A stretch of 64,000 nucleotides of DNA, taken from Acinetobacter baylyi DSM 14961 = CIP 107474 (lineage in GTDB: Bacteria > Pseudomonadota > Gammaproteobacteria > Pseudomonadales > Moraxellaceae). This document shows, piece by piece, positions 21,267 to 31,309 of this stretch; position 1 is the stretch's first letter, and each line of letters starts with the position of its first letter. The DNA lies in contig NZ_KB849628.1 in NCBI RefSeq assembly GCF_000368685.1, forward strand, positions 731,218 through 795,217, read 5' to 3'. The notes beneath the pieces are model-generated. The model saw nothing but the letters and a program-made list of their open reading frames with translations. It was not told the origin of the DNA and made no database searches. The position numbers were made by a program, and so were the translations under genes.

Positions 21267-21302
21267 TTTTCCATCTTATAGATAGATCTTATAGCGTTAT
21301 TA

Positions 21303-21335
21303 AACGGTTCAGTTATTCTGAGCCGTTTTCTTTTA
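21303..21335 (+). terminator. Intrinsic terminator
   Basis: Arms AACGGTTCAG and CTGAGCCGTT (one G-U) around TTATT, followed by TTTCTTTT. Confidence 0.8.
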
Positions 21336-21408
21336 GGTATATCTCCTTTATTTGCTGATCATCAGCTACAATACCCGACAATGTTGAAATGAAATTTAAG
21401 GTATTCCC

Positions 21409-22320
21409 GTGAAGTGGTTACAAATACACATTACTGTCGATCAAGATCAAGTTGATTTTACCGAAACTTTACTCATGTCCCTAGGTGCAGTAAGTGTGAC
21501 TCTAGATGATGCCGAGGATCAGGCATTGCTTGAACCCCTTCCTGGAGAGACCCCTCTCTGGAATAAAGTGATTGTTACTGGGATCTATCAAGAAGATGAT
21601 AATGATCCAATTGATGTTGAAAAACTAAAAGCCTTTTTACAAGCACAACTTCCAAATATTCCCATGCGCCATGAACAATTGGAAGACCAAGTCTGGGAAC
21701 GTGCTTGGATGGATTATTATGATCCGATTCAAATTGGTGAAAAATTTTGGATTGTTCCTGAATGGCTGGAGCCGCCTGAAGCAGATGCAACCAATATCAA
21801 GCTTGATCCAGGGCTTGCTTTTGGAACAGGAAATCATGCCAGCACCTTTTTATGCTTGCAATGGTTGGGCAAGACAGACTTAAAAGATAAAGTCGTCATT
21901 GATTATGGCTGTGGTTCTGGGATTTTAGCCGTTGCAGCATTACTTTTGGGTGCCCAAAAAGTATATGCGACAGATATCGACCCTCAAGCGGTACTGGCAA
22001 CTAAGCAAAATGCCGAATTAAACAATGTGTTGGAACGACTTTATGTCGGCTTACCTGAAGAATTTAATACAGAGTTCAAGGCTTCCGGTTCACAAGCAGA
22101 TGTACTTGTTGCCAATATTCTTGCTAGCCCACTCATGATGCTGGCACCAGAATTTGCGACATTAATTAAACCTCAAGGTGAGTTTGCACTGGCGGGCATC
22201 ATTGAAGAACAAGTTGATGATGTTTCAGAAGTTTATCAACAATATTTTGATATTTTAAATATTGAAAAACGTGAAGAAAACTGGTGTCGTATTTCAGGAA
22301 AGCGTCATTCTCAGGCTTAA
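21409..22320 (+). CDS. prmA: Ribosomal protein L11 methyltransferase
   Basis: 303 aa. The N-terminal substrate-recognition domain ([37 protein letters not shown]) is followed by a class I SAM methyltransferase domain with [15 protein letters not shown] and the post-motif [17 protein letters not shown]. It trimethylates L11. GTG start matching the family N-terminus. Confidence 0.95.
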   Translation: MKWLQIHITVDQDQVDFTETLLMSLGAVSVTLDDAEDQALLEPLPGETPLWNKVIVTGIYQEDDNDPIDVEKLKAFLQAQLPNIPMRHEQLEDQVWERAWMDYYDPIQIGEKFWIVPEWLEPPEADATNIKLDPGLAFGTGNHASTFLCLQWLGKTDLKDKVVIDYGCGSGILAVAALLLGAQKVYATDIDPQAVLATKQNAELNNVLERLYVGLPEEFNTEFKASGSQADVLVANILASPLMMLAPEFATLIKPQGEFALAGIIEEQVDDVSEVYQQYFDILNIEKREENWCRISGKRHSQA

Positions 22321-22337
22321 ATAAGGCTAGTTTGTAA

Positions 22338-22886
22338 ATGAGTGAAAAGCATACCCGTTGCCCTCGATGCGAAACGATCTATAAAGTTTCGCAAAAACAG
22401 CTCACGCTGTCTCAAGGCATGGTATGTTGCGCTAAATGTGATTTAACATTTAATGCAATCACTCACTTACAAGCAGCAAATACCTGTTATTTTGAAAAAG
22501 CGGCTAAAACTGCAACTTCATCTATAAATCTTATACAGCCTAATTTACATTCCGACGTACATAAAATTTTTAGTCAAAAAATTGAAAACTCAAATCTAGA
22601 TCTGCTAACTTATCTAAATAATTTAAAATACTTCCAAAATAAAGAAGAATTAAGCCTTCCTGTTTGTTTACTTTCAAATGAACAAGACTATGCTCAAAAC
22701 TCAAATTCTGGTCAGAAATCATTAGCAAACTGGAAATATTATCTGATCTGGTGCGGTATCAACATACTTCTGTTTGTTATCTTATTATTACAGGTACTTT
22801 GGTTTAATCCTCAACTTATTCAGAGCCACCAGAGCCTGAAAGCTGTATTTGATGTGGTGTGTAAGCTCATATACTGCGATGTATAA
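22338..22886 (+). CDS. Zinc-ribbon (MJ0042-type) membrane protein, apparently truncated DUF3426
   Basis: 182 aa. Residues 8-37 form a zinc ribbon with two CxxC pairs (CPRCETIYKVSQKQL... CCAKC). A low-complexity linker and one membrane helix near residues 132-152 (YYLIWCGINILLFVILLLQVLWF) follow. Full-length homologues of this architecture carry a C-terminal DUF3426 domain after the helix; here the frame stops at CKLIYCDV. DUF3426-like residues appear in another frame downstream (22931-23110), suggesting a frameshift or decay. It follows prmA by 17 nt. Confidence 0.7.
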   Translation: MSEKHTRCPRCETIYKVSQKQLTLSQGMVCCAKCDLTFNAITHLQAANTCYFEKAAKTATSSINLIQPNLHSDVHKIFSQKIENSNLDLLTYLNNLKYFQNKEELSLPVCLLSNEQDYAQNSNSGQKSLANWKYYLIWCGINILLFVILLLQVLWFNPQLIQSHQSLKAVFDVVCKLIYCDV

Positions 22887-23112
22887 CAATATTCATTGTT
22901 GCATAGGGCTCAAATCAGAAACAATTATAGTTGGCACCAAATAAACTCAATTTTCAATTACTCATCAATGATGATTTTCAAAACAACGCCATTAGTCACT
23001 ATAAAATTCGCACTGAAAAATCAAAACCATTCAACGAAAGCACTTATTCAAATTATGCAGTAGCAATCGCGCCGTCTACATTTATCATTAAAATCGATTG
23101 TAAATACAATTA
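22887..23112 (+). pseudogene. Possible decayed C-terminal part of the DUF3426 gene
   Basis: Frame +2 relative to the zinc-ribbon gene encodes LAPNKLNFQLLINDDFQNNA and, at the end, AVAIAPSTFIIKID, which resemble the tail of DUF3426 proteins. It has no start codon context or ribosome-binding site of its own and is separated from the upstream frame by stops. I infer a remnant; it needs comparison with an intact orthologue. Confidence 0.35.
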
Positions 23113-23558
23113 AAATTTAATTTCCCAATTAATTAAGGTATAAATGGCTTTGATCCGTATCGTTTAGAATTAATTCAACTAAAATCTAAAAAAAAAATAC
23201 AAAAAATTAAAAAAAAATGCAGTTAATTTGCTCACTTTTGTTTAGACAATGGTATGATACGCGCCACGAAAGCTTAGCCCTACATCGTCCTCGCGATTTA
23301 TTTAAATAATTATTCTCGTCATGTGTGCTTTATCCTGAGATAGCGCATAGCGTGGCTTTTTTGTTTTTAAATCGCAGCTGTAACAAATATTAAATTATTG
23401 TTACGCTTATTTTTCATACAAATGTGAGGAGTTGTGGCAAGCTAATTGTTTCCAAGTTTTAGAGCCACTGTTTTAGGATCTAAAACAGGGTTCATTTATT
23501 TAGACCACTTTTATATACTGCTTTACCCTAGCGGTATTTGATTTTCGGATTAACTCGC
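23113..23558 (+). promoter_or_regulatory. fis upstream region with a candidate promoter
   Basis: About 450 bp without a credible gene. A TATGAT box with an upstream TTGCTC (19-nt spacing) occurs near 23229-23259 and could start a long fis leader. No other recognised element. Confidence 0.3.
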
Positions 23559-23828
23559 ATGAATAGCAAATCTCCTATTTTTACTGCACAATCTGATGTT
23601 GCTCTTCGCATCCATGTGGATCGCGCAGTTCGCCATTACTTTGCACAGTTGCAAGGTGAGCAACCATCACAAGTTTACGACATGGTGCTGGCAGAAATGG
23701 AGAAACCTCTTTTATCTGTTGTTCTAGAATATACGCGTGGTAACCAGACGCGCGCCGCTGAAATTTTAGGACTCAATCGTGGGACTTTACGTAAAAAGTT
23801 AAAAGCTCACGGATTGATGAGTGAATAA
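23559..23828 (+). CDS. fis: Fis-family DNA-binding protein
   Basis: 89 aa from the ATG at 23559 ([13 protein letters not shown]); seven extra upstream codons in frame are not conserved-looking. The C-terminal HTH is classic Fis: [30 protein letters not shown] nucleoid-associated protein bending DNA and activating rRNA promoters in enterobacteria. In E. coli it follows dusB; here it lies between the zinc-ribbon gene and purH. Confidence 0.9.
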   Translation: MNSKSPIFTAQSDVALRIHVDRAVRHYFAQLQGEQPSQVYDMVLAEMEKPLLSVVLEYTRGNQTRAAEILGLNRGTLRKKLKAHGLMSE

Positions 23829-23833
23829 ATGAT

Positions 23834-23863
23834 AAAATGCTCACGTCCTCGTGGGCATTTTTT
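23834..23863 (+). terminator. Intrinsic terminator after fis
   Basis: Arms AATGCTCACG and CGTGGGCATT around TCCT, followed by a T-run. Confidence 0.8.
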
Positions 23864-23909
23864 ATGCCTATTTGTTTTAATCTGTTGAACCTAAACCGTT
23901 GACTTAATC

Positions 23910-25484
23910 ATGACTATTAAACGTGCTTTGATTTCTGTTTCCGACAAAACAGGAATTGTAGAATTTGCTCAAAATCTTGCGAAACTTGGGGTAGAAATTT
24001 TATCTACTGGTGGCACTTACAAGTTGCTCAAAGACAATAATATTGCCGTAGTGGAAGTTTCTGAACATACTGGCTTTCCTGAAATGATGGATGGTCGTGT
24101 AAAAACACTTCACCCTAAAATCCATGGTGGTATTCTAGCTCGCCGCGGTCTTGATGAAGCTGTTATGCAAGAACACAATATCGATCCGATTGATCTGGTT
24201 GTTGTGAATCTCTATCCTTTTGCTGCAACTGTGGCAAAACCGAATTGCTCACTTGCAGACGCCATTGAAAATATCGACATTGGTGGCCCGACGATGGTTC
24301 GTGCTGCTGCAAAAAATCATGCCTCTGTTGGCATCGTCGTTAACGCAAGTGATTACGATACCATTATCGCTGAGCTTGAGCAAAATGGTGGTTTAAGTTA
24401 CGAAACTCGTTTTGATCTTGCAGTAAAAGCATTTGAACATACTGCTCAATACGACGGTATGATCGCTTCTTATTTAGGTGCGCGTGTTGGTAAAGCCGAA
24501 GGTGAAGCGGACTTGTTCCCTCGTACTTTTAATACGCAACTGGTCAAGGCTCAGGACTTACGTTACGGTGAAAATCCGCATCAGTCGGCTGCCTTCTATG
24601 TTGATTCAAATGCATCTGAAGCATCTGTTTCAACCTCTAAACAGCTTCAAGGTAAAGAGTTATCTTATAACAACATTGCAGATACAGATGCAGCACTTGA
24701 ATGCGTAAAATCATTTGCAAAACCTGCGTGTGTGATTGTGAAACATGCCAACCCATGTGGTGTTGCTGTTTCTCTTGATGGTATTAAAGCAGCTTACGAC
24801 CTGGCTTATGCTACAGATACAGAATCTGCTTTTGGTGGCATTATTGCATTCAACCGTGAACTCGATGTTGAAACAGCACAAGCCATTGTTGATCGTCAGT
24901 TTGTCGAAGTTATTATTGCACCTAGCATTGCTGATGGCGTACTTGAGGTTACTGGTGCGAAGAAAAATGTTCGCGTACTCGTATGTGGTGAACTTCCAGC
25001 AATTGATGAACGTGCAGCACAACTCGACTACAAACGTGTCAATGGTGGACTGCTCGTTCAAGATCAAGATCTTGGTATGATCAAGGCAGCTGACCTTAAA
25101 GTTGTCACTGAACTTGCACCAACAGAGCAAGAAATTGACGACCTGATCTTTGCATGGAAAGTGGCTAAGTATGTGAAATCAAATGCCATTGTTTATGCAA
25201 AAAATCGCCAAACCATTGGTGTGGGTGCCGGCCAAATGAGTCGTGTTAACTCTGCTCGTATTGCAGCAATCAAAGCTGAACATGCAGGTTTAGTGGTTGA
25301 AGGTGCAGTTATGGCATCAGATGCATTTTTCCCGTTCCGCGATGGAATTGATAATGCAGCGAAAGCAGGAATTAAGTGTATTATTCAACCTGGTGGTTCT
25401 ATGCGTGATGATGAAGTCATTGCTGCTGCGAACGAACATGGGATTGCCATGGTATTCACCGGAATGCGTCATTTCCGTCATTAA
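23910..25484 (+). CDS. purH: Bifunctional AICAR formyltransferase / IMP cyclohydrolase
   Basis: 524 aa, normal length. The N-terminal IMP cyclohydrolase domain ([50 protein letters not shown]) is followed by the AICAR transformylase domain with [24 protein letters not shown] and [11 protein letters not shown]. Last two steps of de novo purine synthesis. purD follows, as commonly seen. Confidence 0.97.
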   Translation: MTIKRALISVSDKTGIVEFAQNLAKLGVEILSTGGTYKLLKDNNIAVVEVSEHTGFPEMMDGRVKTLHPKIHGGILARRGLDEAVMQEHNIDPIDLVVVNLYPFAATVAKPNCSLADAIENIDIGGPTMVRAAAKNHASVGIVVNASDYDTIIAELEQNGGLSYETRFDLAVKAFEHTAQYDGMIASYLGARVGKAEGEADLFPRTFNTQLVKAQDLRYGENPHQSAAFYVDSNASEASVSTSKQLQGKELSYNNIADTDAALECVKSFAKPACVIVKHANPCGVAVSLDGIKAAYDLAYATDTESAFGGIIAFNRELDVETAQAIVDRQFVEVIIAPSIADGVLEVTGAKKNVRVLVCGELPAIDERAAQLDYKRVNGGLLVQDQDLGMIKAADLKVVTELAPTEQEIDDLIFAWKVAKYVKSNAIVYAKNRQTIGVGAGQMSRVNSARIAAIKAEHAGLVVEGAVMASDAFFPFRDGIDNAAKAGIKCIIQPGGSMRDDEVIAAANEHGIAMVFTGMRHFRH

Positions 25485-25535
25485 TCAATATCCTTAAAGC
25501 ACAAGAAACTTTCCGCGCTTTAGTTTTGTTTTATT

Positions 25536-25560
25536 ACCCTCTCTTATAGAGAGGGTCTTG
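25536..25560 (+). terminator. Hairpin after purH
   Basis: Arms CCCTCTC and GAGAGGG around TTATA; the T-run is short (TCTTG), so termination may be partial with read-through into purD. Confidence 0.5.
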
Positions 25561-25619
25561 TACAAAAGAAATAAACTAAAAGTCAGGATTAGGTTCTGGA
25601 TTCATGGAGTATGAACCCA

Positions 25620-26903
25620 ATGAATATTCTCGTTCTCGGTAGCGGTGGTCGTGAACATGCACTTGCATGGAAAATCGCACAAGATGCACAAGTGACTCAG
25701 GTTTTTGTTGCGCCAGGCAATGCAGGTACTGCAACTGAAGACAAATGCAAGAATGTTGAACTCGATATTTTAGATAATCCAGCCATCATTGAATTTGCAC
25801 AATCGAATCAGATTGAATTGATTATTGTGGGGCCAGAAGCTCCCCTTGTAAATGGCGTGGTCAATGCATGCCGTGAAGCGGATTTAAAAATCTGGGGTCC
25901 AACACAATATGCTGCCCAACTTGAAGGCTCAAAAGCATTTGCTAAAGATTTTCTAAAAAAACATCAGATTCCAACTGCATTTTATGATGTATTCACCGAA
26001 GTTGATGCAGCGAAAGCTTATATAGAACAACATGGTGCACCTATTGTAATTAAGGCAGATGGCCTTGCAGCAGGGAAAGGCGTCATCGTTGCGATGTCTA
26101 ATGACGAAGCATTTGCTGCAATTGATGACATGCTTGCTGGCAATAAATTTGGTGATGCGGGTTCACGTGTCGTGATCGAAGAGTTTCTCGCAGGCGAAGA
26201 AGCCAGCTTTATTTGCATGATTGACGGTCAAAACATCTTACCAATGGCAACTTCGCAAGATCATAAACGTATCTTTGAAGCTGACCAAGGTCCAAATACG
26301 GGCGGTATGGGTGCATATTCCCCTGCTCCTGTGGTAACAGCAGACGTATTTGAACGCGTGATGAATGAAATCATGCGTCCTACAGTCGATGGCATGGCTC
26401 AAGATGGTCACGTCTATACAGGCTTTTTGTATGCGGGTCTTATGATTGATGAAAGCGGTCAACCGCGTGTGATTGAGTTTAACTGTCGCTTCGGTGATCC
26501 AGAAACTCAACCGATCATGATGCGTTTGAAGTCATCTTTGGTTGATCTGGTACAAGCAGGCCTTGAAGGTCAGCTTCCAAGTGAAGCCGAGTGGGATTCC
26601 CGCAAGTCAATTGGAATCGTATTGGCTGCAGAAGGCTATCCTGAAACGGTACGTAAAGGCGATGTCATCTCTGGTTTAGGACAGTCGCCTGAAGATACCA
26701 AAATCTTTCATGCTGGCACAGCAACCACAGAAGATGGTCATATCATCACCGCAGGTGGTCGTGTACTTTGCGTAACAGCATTGGGGGATACAGTACTTGA
26801 AGCTCAAATTAATGCGCTTGAAGTATGTGGACAAGTGACCTTTACAGGCATGCAATATCGTAGCGATATTGGTTACCGTGCGATTGCACGCGAACAAGCT
26901 TAA
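25620..26903 (+). CDS. purD: Phosphoribosylamine-glycine ligase
   Basis: 427 aa ATP-grasp enzyme beginning MNILVLGSGGREHALAWKIA. I choose the second ATG: GGAG lies 10 nt upstream of it but only 1 nt from the first ATG, and the family starts here. ATP-grasp motifs include IVIKADGLAAGKGV and GPNTGGMGAYSPAP. Second step of purine synthesis (GAR formation). Confidence 0.95.
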   Translation: MNILVLGSGGREHALAWKIAQDAQVTQVFVAPGNAGTATEDKCKNVELDILDNPAIIEFAQSNQIELIIVGPEAPLVNGVVNACREADLKIWGPTQYAAQLEGSKAFAKDFLKKHQIPTAFYDVFTEVDAAKAYIEQHGAPIVIKADGLAAGKGVIVAMSNDEAFAAIDDMLAGNKFGDAGSRVVIEEFLAGEEASFICMIDGQNILPMATSQDHKRIFEADQGPNTGGMGAYSPAPVVTADVFERVMNEIMRPTVDGMAQDGHVYTGFLYAGLMIDESGQPRVIEFNCRFGDPETQPIMMRLKSSLVDLVQAGLEGQLPSEAEWDSRKSIGIVLAAEGYPETVRKGDVISGLGQSPEDTKIFHAGTATTEDGHIITAGGRVLCVTALGDTVLEAQINALEVCGQVTFTGMQYRSDIGYRAIAREQA

Positions 26904-26918
26904 CCACATTCTGATTAT

Positions 26919-26948
26919 GAAGAAACGCGCATCTTTGCGCGTTTCTTC
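26919..26948 (+). terminator. Hairpin terminator after purD
   Basis: Perfect 12-bp arms GAAGAAACGCGC / GCGCGTTTCTTC. The following T-run is weak. Confidence 0.7.
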
Positions 26949-27189
26949 ATTTAAATTACTATTTATCCATAGTCCGGTTCTAAAAAAGTATTTCGAAAAA
27001 ACTCATATTGTTTTTTGTTTTTATTGTTTTGACATCTATTCAAAAAACTCTATACTCGCCTACTTTTAAGACTAACTTACTTTATTGCGTTGAAAGCTGA
27101 TTTGGGATGTGTCTAAAATTACACATCATCATGTATTAACAGTATGATACTTGGCTGATATTTAAACGCTGTAACTAGGATCTAACCTG

Positions 27190-28056
27190 ATGAAAAAAGT
27201 ATTGAGCGTTGTTTTAACGACAAGTGTGTTGCTTGCTGCTGGTTGTAGTAAAAAAGCGCCTGAACAGGACACGAAAGCGAGCACAGATCAGACTCACAAA
27301 ATCGTATTGGCTTCTACAGGTTCCGATACCGATGTATGGAAATATATTGCAAGCTTGCCTGAAACCAAACAGGCTGGTATTGATCTTGAAGTCAAAAACT
27401 TTACAGATTATGTTGCCATGAACAAGGCAACTGCAAATAAAGAAGTGGATGTCAATGCATTCCAGTCATATAACTATATGGTGGCTTACAACACAGAAAG
27501 TAAAGATAAAGTGGCTGCTGTTTCAACCACTTATATCGAACCAATGGGTGTTTATTCTGATAAATACAAAAAAATTGATCAATTTCCAAATAAAGCAACT
27601 ATTGCAATTCCAAACGATGCAGCCAATGAAGCTCGTGCATTGTCATTGTTACAAACTGCTGGCTTAATTAAATTAAAAGCAGATTTTAATCCAATTCAGG
27701 GGACGACCAACGATGTCGTTGAGAATCCTAAGCAGATCCAGCTTAAAACCATACCAATGGCAACTGCGGTACGCGTAAAAAGCGATGTTGACGCCATTGT
27801 ATTGGGGAACACGCTTGCGATGGAAGGTGGACTCAATGTACTCAAAGATGCTGTTTTCTATGAGCCAGTAGATCAATCTACCAAACTGTATGTCAATTTA
27901 CTTGTGACTGCGGCAGGTCGTGAAAACGATGCTACATTGCAAAAACTTGGTTCACTCTATCATACAGAAGCGGTGAAGAAGTTCATTGATGAAAAATTTG
28001 GTGGTACGAAAATCGACGTAAATAAACCGATTAGCTACCTTACCGAAGCAAAATAG
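27190..28056 (+). CDS. metQ: Methionine ABC transporter substrate-binding lipoprotein (MetQ/NlpA family)
   Basis: 288 aa. Lipoprotein signal with lipobox LAAGC (Cys19). Family motifs: HKIVLASTGSDTDVWKYIA, VNAFQSYNYMVAYN, PMGVYSDKYK, TIAIPNDAANEARALSLLQTAGLI and the C-terminal KFIDEKFGGTKI. Binds methionine for the MetNI transporter encoded immediately downstream. A terminator-like hairpin follows its stop, so it is probably made in excess of MetNI. Confidence 0.9.
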   Translation: MKKVLSVVLTTSVLLAAGCSKKAPEQDTKASTDQTHKIVLASTGSDTDVWKYIASLPETKQAGIDLEVKNFTDYVAMNKATANKEVDVNAFQSYNYMVAYNTESKDKVAAVSTTYIEPMGVYSDKYKKIDQFPNKATIAIPNDAANEARALSLLQTAGLIKLKADFNPIQGTTNDVVENPKQIQLKTIPMATAVRVKSDVDAIVLGNTLAMEGGLNVLKDAVFYEPVDQSTKLYVNLLVTAAGRENDATLQKLGSLYHTEAVKKFIDEKFGGTKIDVNKPISYLTEAK

Positions 28057-28077
28057 TAATATAATGCTATAAATGAA

Positions 28078-28110
28078 ACAGGCAAGGTCAACTTGCCTGT
28101 TTTTTCTTTT
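28078..28110 (+). terminator. Terminator-like hairpin inside the met operon
   Basis: Arms CAGGCAAG and CTTGCCTG around GTCAA followed by TTTTTTCTTTT, between metQ and metN. It looks like a bona fide intrinsic terminator in an intraoperonic position, presumably partial. Confidence 0.8.
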
Positions 28111-28129
28111 ATGTATAGTTTCTGACGAC

Positions 28130-29155
28130 ATGATTCAATTTAAAAATATTTCAAAACACTATCAGCTGAAAGGCCAAACCATTCATGCACTGGACCAGAT
28201 TAATCTGGATATTCCAGCAGGTAGCATCTTTGGTATTATTGGCTATAGTGGTGCAGGTAAAAGCACCTTAATCCGTTTGATTAATCTACTCGAACGCCCT
28301 ACCCACGGGCAAATCATAATTAATCAAAAAGACTTTACAGCCCTCAATGCACAGTCATTACGTCAGGAACGTGCAAATATTGGCATGATCTTCCAGCACT
28401 TCAATTTATTGCAAACCAAGACAGTGGCTGCAAATATTGAAATGCCGCTTAAGTTATTAGGTTATAGCAAAATTGAACGTGAAAAACGTTTGATGGAACT
28501 ACTCGACTTCATCGATCTGACACATAAAAAAGATGCCTTTCCCGATGAACTTTCTGGTGGCCAGAAACAGCGTGTCGGTATTGCGCGCGCACTCGCCAAT
28601 CATCCCAAAATCTTACTCTGTGATGAAGCCACATCTGCGTTAGATCCACAAACGACCAAATCTGTTTTGGCATTGCTTAAAAAAATTAATAAAGAGCAAG
28701 GCATTACGATTGTGATGGTCACTCATGAAATGGATGTGATTGAATCCATTTGTGATCATGTTGCCGTGATGGAATCTGGGCATGTAATTGAAACTGGGCC
28801 AACCGTGGAAATCTTTAGTAATCCACAGCACCCAACCACCAAAACCTTTATCCAGACCGTATTACAGCAACATTTACCTGTTAATATTTTAAGTAAATTA
28901 GAACATCAGCATCATCACAGTATTTATCGACTCCAGTTTTTAGGCAAATCTGCTCAAGAGCCTGTTATTCAGTCCATGATCAAACAGTTTGATATCAGTT
29001 TAAATATCCTTTTTGCCAACATGACCGAAATTGATGGCACTGTAATTGGTCAAATGTTTGTACAACTCCTTGGTGATGACACACTCATTCAACAAGCGAT
29101 CGAATTTTTAGAGCGACATGGTGTGAGTGTTAATCAAAGTGGAGAACAAGTATGA
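28130..29155 (+). CDS. metN: Methionine ABC transporter ATP-binding protein
   Basis: 341 aa from the ATG at 28130 (MIQFKNISKHYQLKG); an upstream in-frame start at 28073 would translate through the terminator hairpin and is rejected. Walker A GYSGAGKST (38-46), Q-loop MIFQHFNLL, signature LSGGQKQR, Walker B ILLCDEATSALD. C-terminal NIL regulatory domain (from about residue 260) as in MetN. Overlaps metI by 4 nt. Confidence 0.95.
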   Translation: MIQFKNISKHYQLKGQTIHALDQINLDIPAGSIFGIIGYSGAGKSTLIRLINLLERPTHGQIIINQKDFTALNAQSLRQERANIGMIFQHFNLLQTKTVAANIEMPLKLLGYSKIEREKRLMELLDFIDLTHKKDAFPDELSGGQKQRVGIARALANHPKILLCDEATSALDPQTTKSVLALLKKINKEQGITIVMVTHEMDVIESICDHVAVMESGHVIETGPTVEIFSNPQHPTTKTFIQTVLQQHLPVNILSKLEHQHHHSIYRLQFLGKSAQEPVIQSMIKQFDISLNILFANMTEIDGTVIGQMFVQLLGDDTLIQQAIEFLERHGVSVNQSGEQV

Positions 29156-29847
29156 GAGACATGATTGTTCAATGGCTCACAGAATTGACACAACCCTTCT
29201 GGAACAGTTCACTTTCGATTGATCAGTTTGTTACAGCCTTGCAAGAAACCTTTCACATGGTGTTCTTTTCTCTACTGTTTGGTGGAATCTGGGGTTTTAT
29301 TCAAGGGATTGTTTTATTGGTGACCCGTCCCGCAGGAATTCTACCGAATCGCTTTATTTATCATCTGCTCAACCCCATTGTAAATGCGTTACGCTCATTA
29401 CCCTTTATTATTCTATTGATTGCGGTAATTCCATTAACCAAATTTTTGGTGGGTAGTTCTATTGGAACTTGGGCTGCGATTGTCCCATTAACGATTTATA
29501 TCGGTCCATATATGGGGCGTTTGATTGAAACCTCGCTATTAGAAGTCAATGAAGGCATTATTGAATCTGCACAAGCTATGGGTGCCTCACCTTTTCAGAT
29601 CATTTTTAAGTTTATATTGCCCGAGTCACGAAGCTCGCTCATCCTTAACCTGACAACCGCAACTATTAGCCTCATTGGTGCAACTGCGATGGCTGGTGCT
29701 GTAGGTGCAGGCGGTATTGGCGACCTTGCTATTTCTTATGGGTATCAGCGCTTTGATACCAGTGTTGTTATTCTTACCGTGATTATCCTGTTACTACTGG
29801 TGCAGTTTATTCAGATGCTGGGCAATTGGCTTTCCAAACTCCGCTAG
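29152..29847 (+). CDS. metI: Methionine ABC transporter permease
   Basis: 231 aa, five hydrophobic segments, with the permease EAA-like loop ESAQAMGASPFQIIFKFILPES. ATG overlaps the metN stop (ATGA). Inner-membrane channel of the MetNIQ importer. Confidence 0.94.
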   Translation: MRDMIVQWLTELTQPFWNSSLSIDQFVTALQETFHMVFFSLLFGGIWGFIQGIVLLVTRPAGILPNRFIYHLLNPIVNALRSLPFIILLIAVIPLTKFLVGSSIGTWAAIVPLTIYIGPYMGRLIETSLLEVNEGIIESAQAMGASPFQIIFKFILPESRSSLILNLTTATISLIGATAMAGAVGAGGIGDLAISYGYQRFDTSVVILTVIILLLLVQFIQMLGNWLSKLR

Positions 29848-29853
29848 AATTTT

Positions 29854-29882
29854 AAAGCCCTCAATATTGAGGGCTTTCTTTT
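29854..29882 (+). terminator. Intrinsic terminator after metI
   Basis: Arms AAAGCCCTCAA/TTGAGGGCTTT followed by CTTTT. Confidence 0.85.
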
Positions 29883-29977
29883 GTAGAAATGATTTATTTT
29901 TATTCCAATTTGTGCCGAACAAACAATAAATGCTTTAATAAATACCATATGCGATTATTAATCAGTTCAGGAAAAAA

Positions 29978-30712
29978 ATGATGCGCTATCAGATTGATTA
30001 TATTGATGTCAAAAATAGTCTTAAAAACTATATCTGGATTTTAAAAGATAGTCATACTCAAGAAATTATAGTCGTTGATCCGACTGAATCTTCACTGGTA
30101 CAACAGTATTGTGAAAAACATCAGGTAAAAATTGCACAAATCTGGTTAACGCATTGGCATAAAGATCATATCGGTGGCGTACCTGATCTCATTGATGGTA
30201 GTCATATTCCTGTTTATGGACCACGAGAAGAACTGTCTAAAATTCCCTTGATTACTCACCCTCTTCAACATGAAAATCACTTTAAGTTTAATCACCTAAA
30301 TGTTGAAGTATTAGCAACACCTGGTCATACATTAGGACACGTTGTTTATTTTATTGAAGAAACAGGCAGTTTATTTTGTGGAGACACATTATTTGCGATG
30401 GGATGTGGCCGTGTGTTTGAAGGCAGTTTTGAACAGATGTATCACTCATTAAATCGTCTGGCCGCATTGCCTACAACCACCAAAGTATATTGCACCCACG
30501 AATATACCTTAGCCAATGCAGAATTTGCGGTTACAGTAGAACCTGACAATCTTGCCTTAAAGGAACGCTTAAAGGAAGTTCAATCGCTTAGATCACGCCA
30601 CCAAATTACCCTACCATCCACAATTGCACTTGAACTTGCAACCAATCCGTTTCTTCGAACTGAAAGTGTAGAAGAGTTTGCAAAAATTAGAACATTAAAA
30701 GACCAGTTCTAA
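29978..30712 (+). CDS. gloB: Hydroxyacylglutathione hydrolase (glyoxalase II)-type metallo-beta-lactamase fold
   Basis: 244 aa. The metal motif THWHKDHIGG (residues 58-67) matches the glyoxalase II THxHxDH pattern; further ligands occur in TPGHTLGHVVYF and FCGDTLFAMGCGRVFEG, and CTHEYTLANAEFA is the family C-terminal His motif. It hydrolyses S-D-lactoylglutathione to D-lactate and glutathione in methylglyoxal detoxification. Confidence 0.9.
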   Translation: MMRYQIDYIDVKNSLKNYIWILKDSHTQEIIVVDPTESSLVQQYCEKHQVKIAQIWLTHWHKDHIGGVPDLIDGSHIPVYGPREELSKIPLITHPLQHENHFKFNHLNVEVLATPGHTLGHVVYFIEETGSLFCGDTLFAMGCGRVFEGSFEQMYHSLNRLAALPTTTKVYCTHEYTLANAEFAVTVEPDNLALKERLKEVQSLRSRHQITLPSTIALELATNPFLRTESVEEFAKIRTLKDQF

Positions 30713-30734
30713 TTTTTAGTTTTTTAATATTTTG

Positions 30735-30785
30735 CTTAGTACATATTTATTTACATCTATTTTTATAAAAAAAATATGTACTAAG
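30735..30785. repeat. 14-bp perfect inverted repeat
   Basis: CTTAGTACATATTT (30735-30748) and AAATATGTACTAAG (30772-30785) separated by 23 nt, in the 320-bp AT-rich gap between gloB and the 67-aa gene. Could be a weak terminator of gloB or a paired operator; nothing else is visible in this gap. Confidence 0.6.
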
Positions 30786-31032
30786 TTGTTTCTTAAACTA
30801 AAAGATGTTGTTTAGATAAATTTTAAAGATCATATTTTTCAAATACTTAATATAATAGTTTTTAACTATTCAAATTTTATAAAAAAAGGATAACGGCTTT
30901 TTGTTTATTTTATCATCATAAATTTAAAAAAATATTTCAAAAGAAAAATAAATACACAGTTTTCCCCTTTAAAAAATAAAGCATAACCCTTATTAATTTA
31001 AGCATAGGCGTTACATTAGAAGGAATTCTCAA

Positions 31033-31236
31033 GTGAAAAAAGTCGTTAAAGCAAAAAATTTGATTGCATTTCGTATCTGGTTAGAAAAACTTGGCTATTC
31101 AGTAAAAAATTTGGCTGATGGTAAAGGGTTCACATTTAGTTTTAAAAAAGAATATGGTTTAGTCACCTGTGATTTATCTGGCAATACGCTTGCTGTGCAG
31201 CTTGGTGAAGAATTTGAGGATCATTTAAAAGCATAA
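31033..31236 (+). CDS. 67-aa hypothetical protein
   Basis: Basic N-terminus (MKKVVKAKNLIAFRIWLEKLG) and an acidic C-terminus (GEEFEDHLKA); predicted cytosolic, no motif I recognise. GTG start with AAGGA about 9 nt upstream and a terminator at 31310-31345, so it is a self-contained unit and likely real. Confidence 0.6.
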   Translation: MKKVVKAKNLIAFRIWLEKLGYSVKNLADGKGFTFSFKKEYGLVTCDLSGNTLAVQLGEEFEDHLKA

Positions 31237-31309
31237 TTTTTTTCTGTGGCTTTCACTGTAGAACAAATGCTGCTCCTCAATTGGTAAGGCATTTCAAGGA
31301 TAAAATGTG

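Noticed and set aside
22931..23113. Independent 60-codon gene
   Set aside because: TTG start without ribosome-binding site; better explained as the remnant tail of the DUF3426 gene.
24711..25130. Long minus-strand ORF inside purH
   Set aside because: Antisense shadow of a strongly conserved gene, with no start signal.
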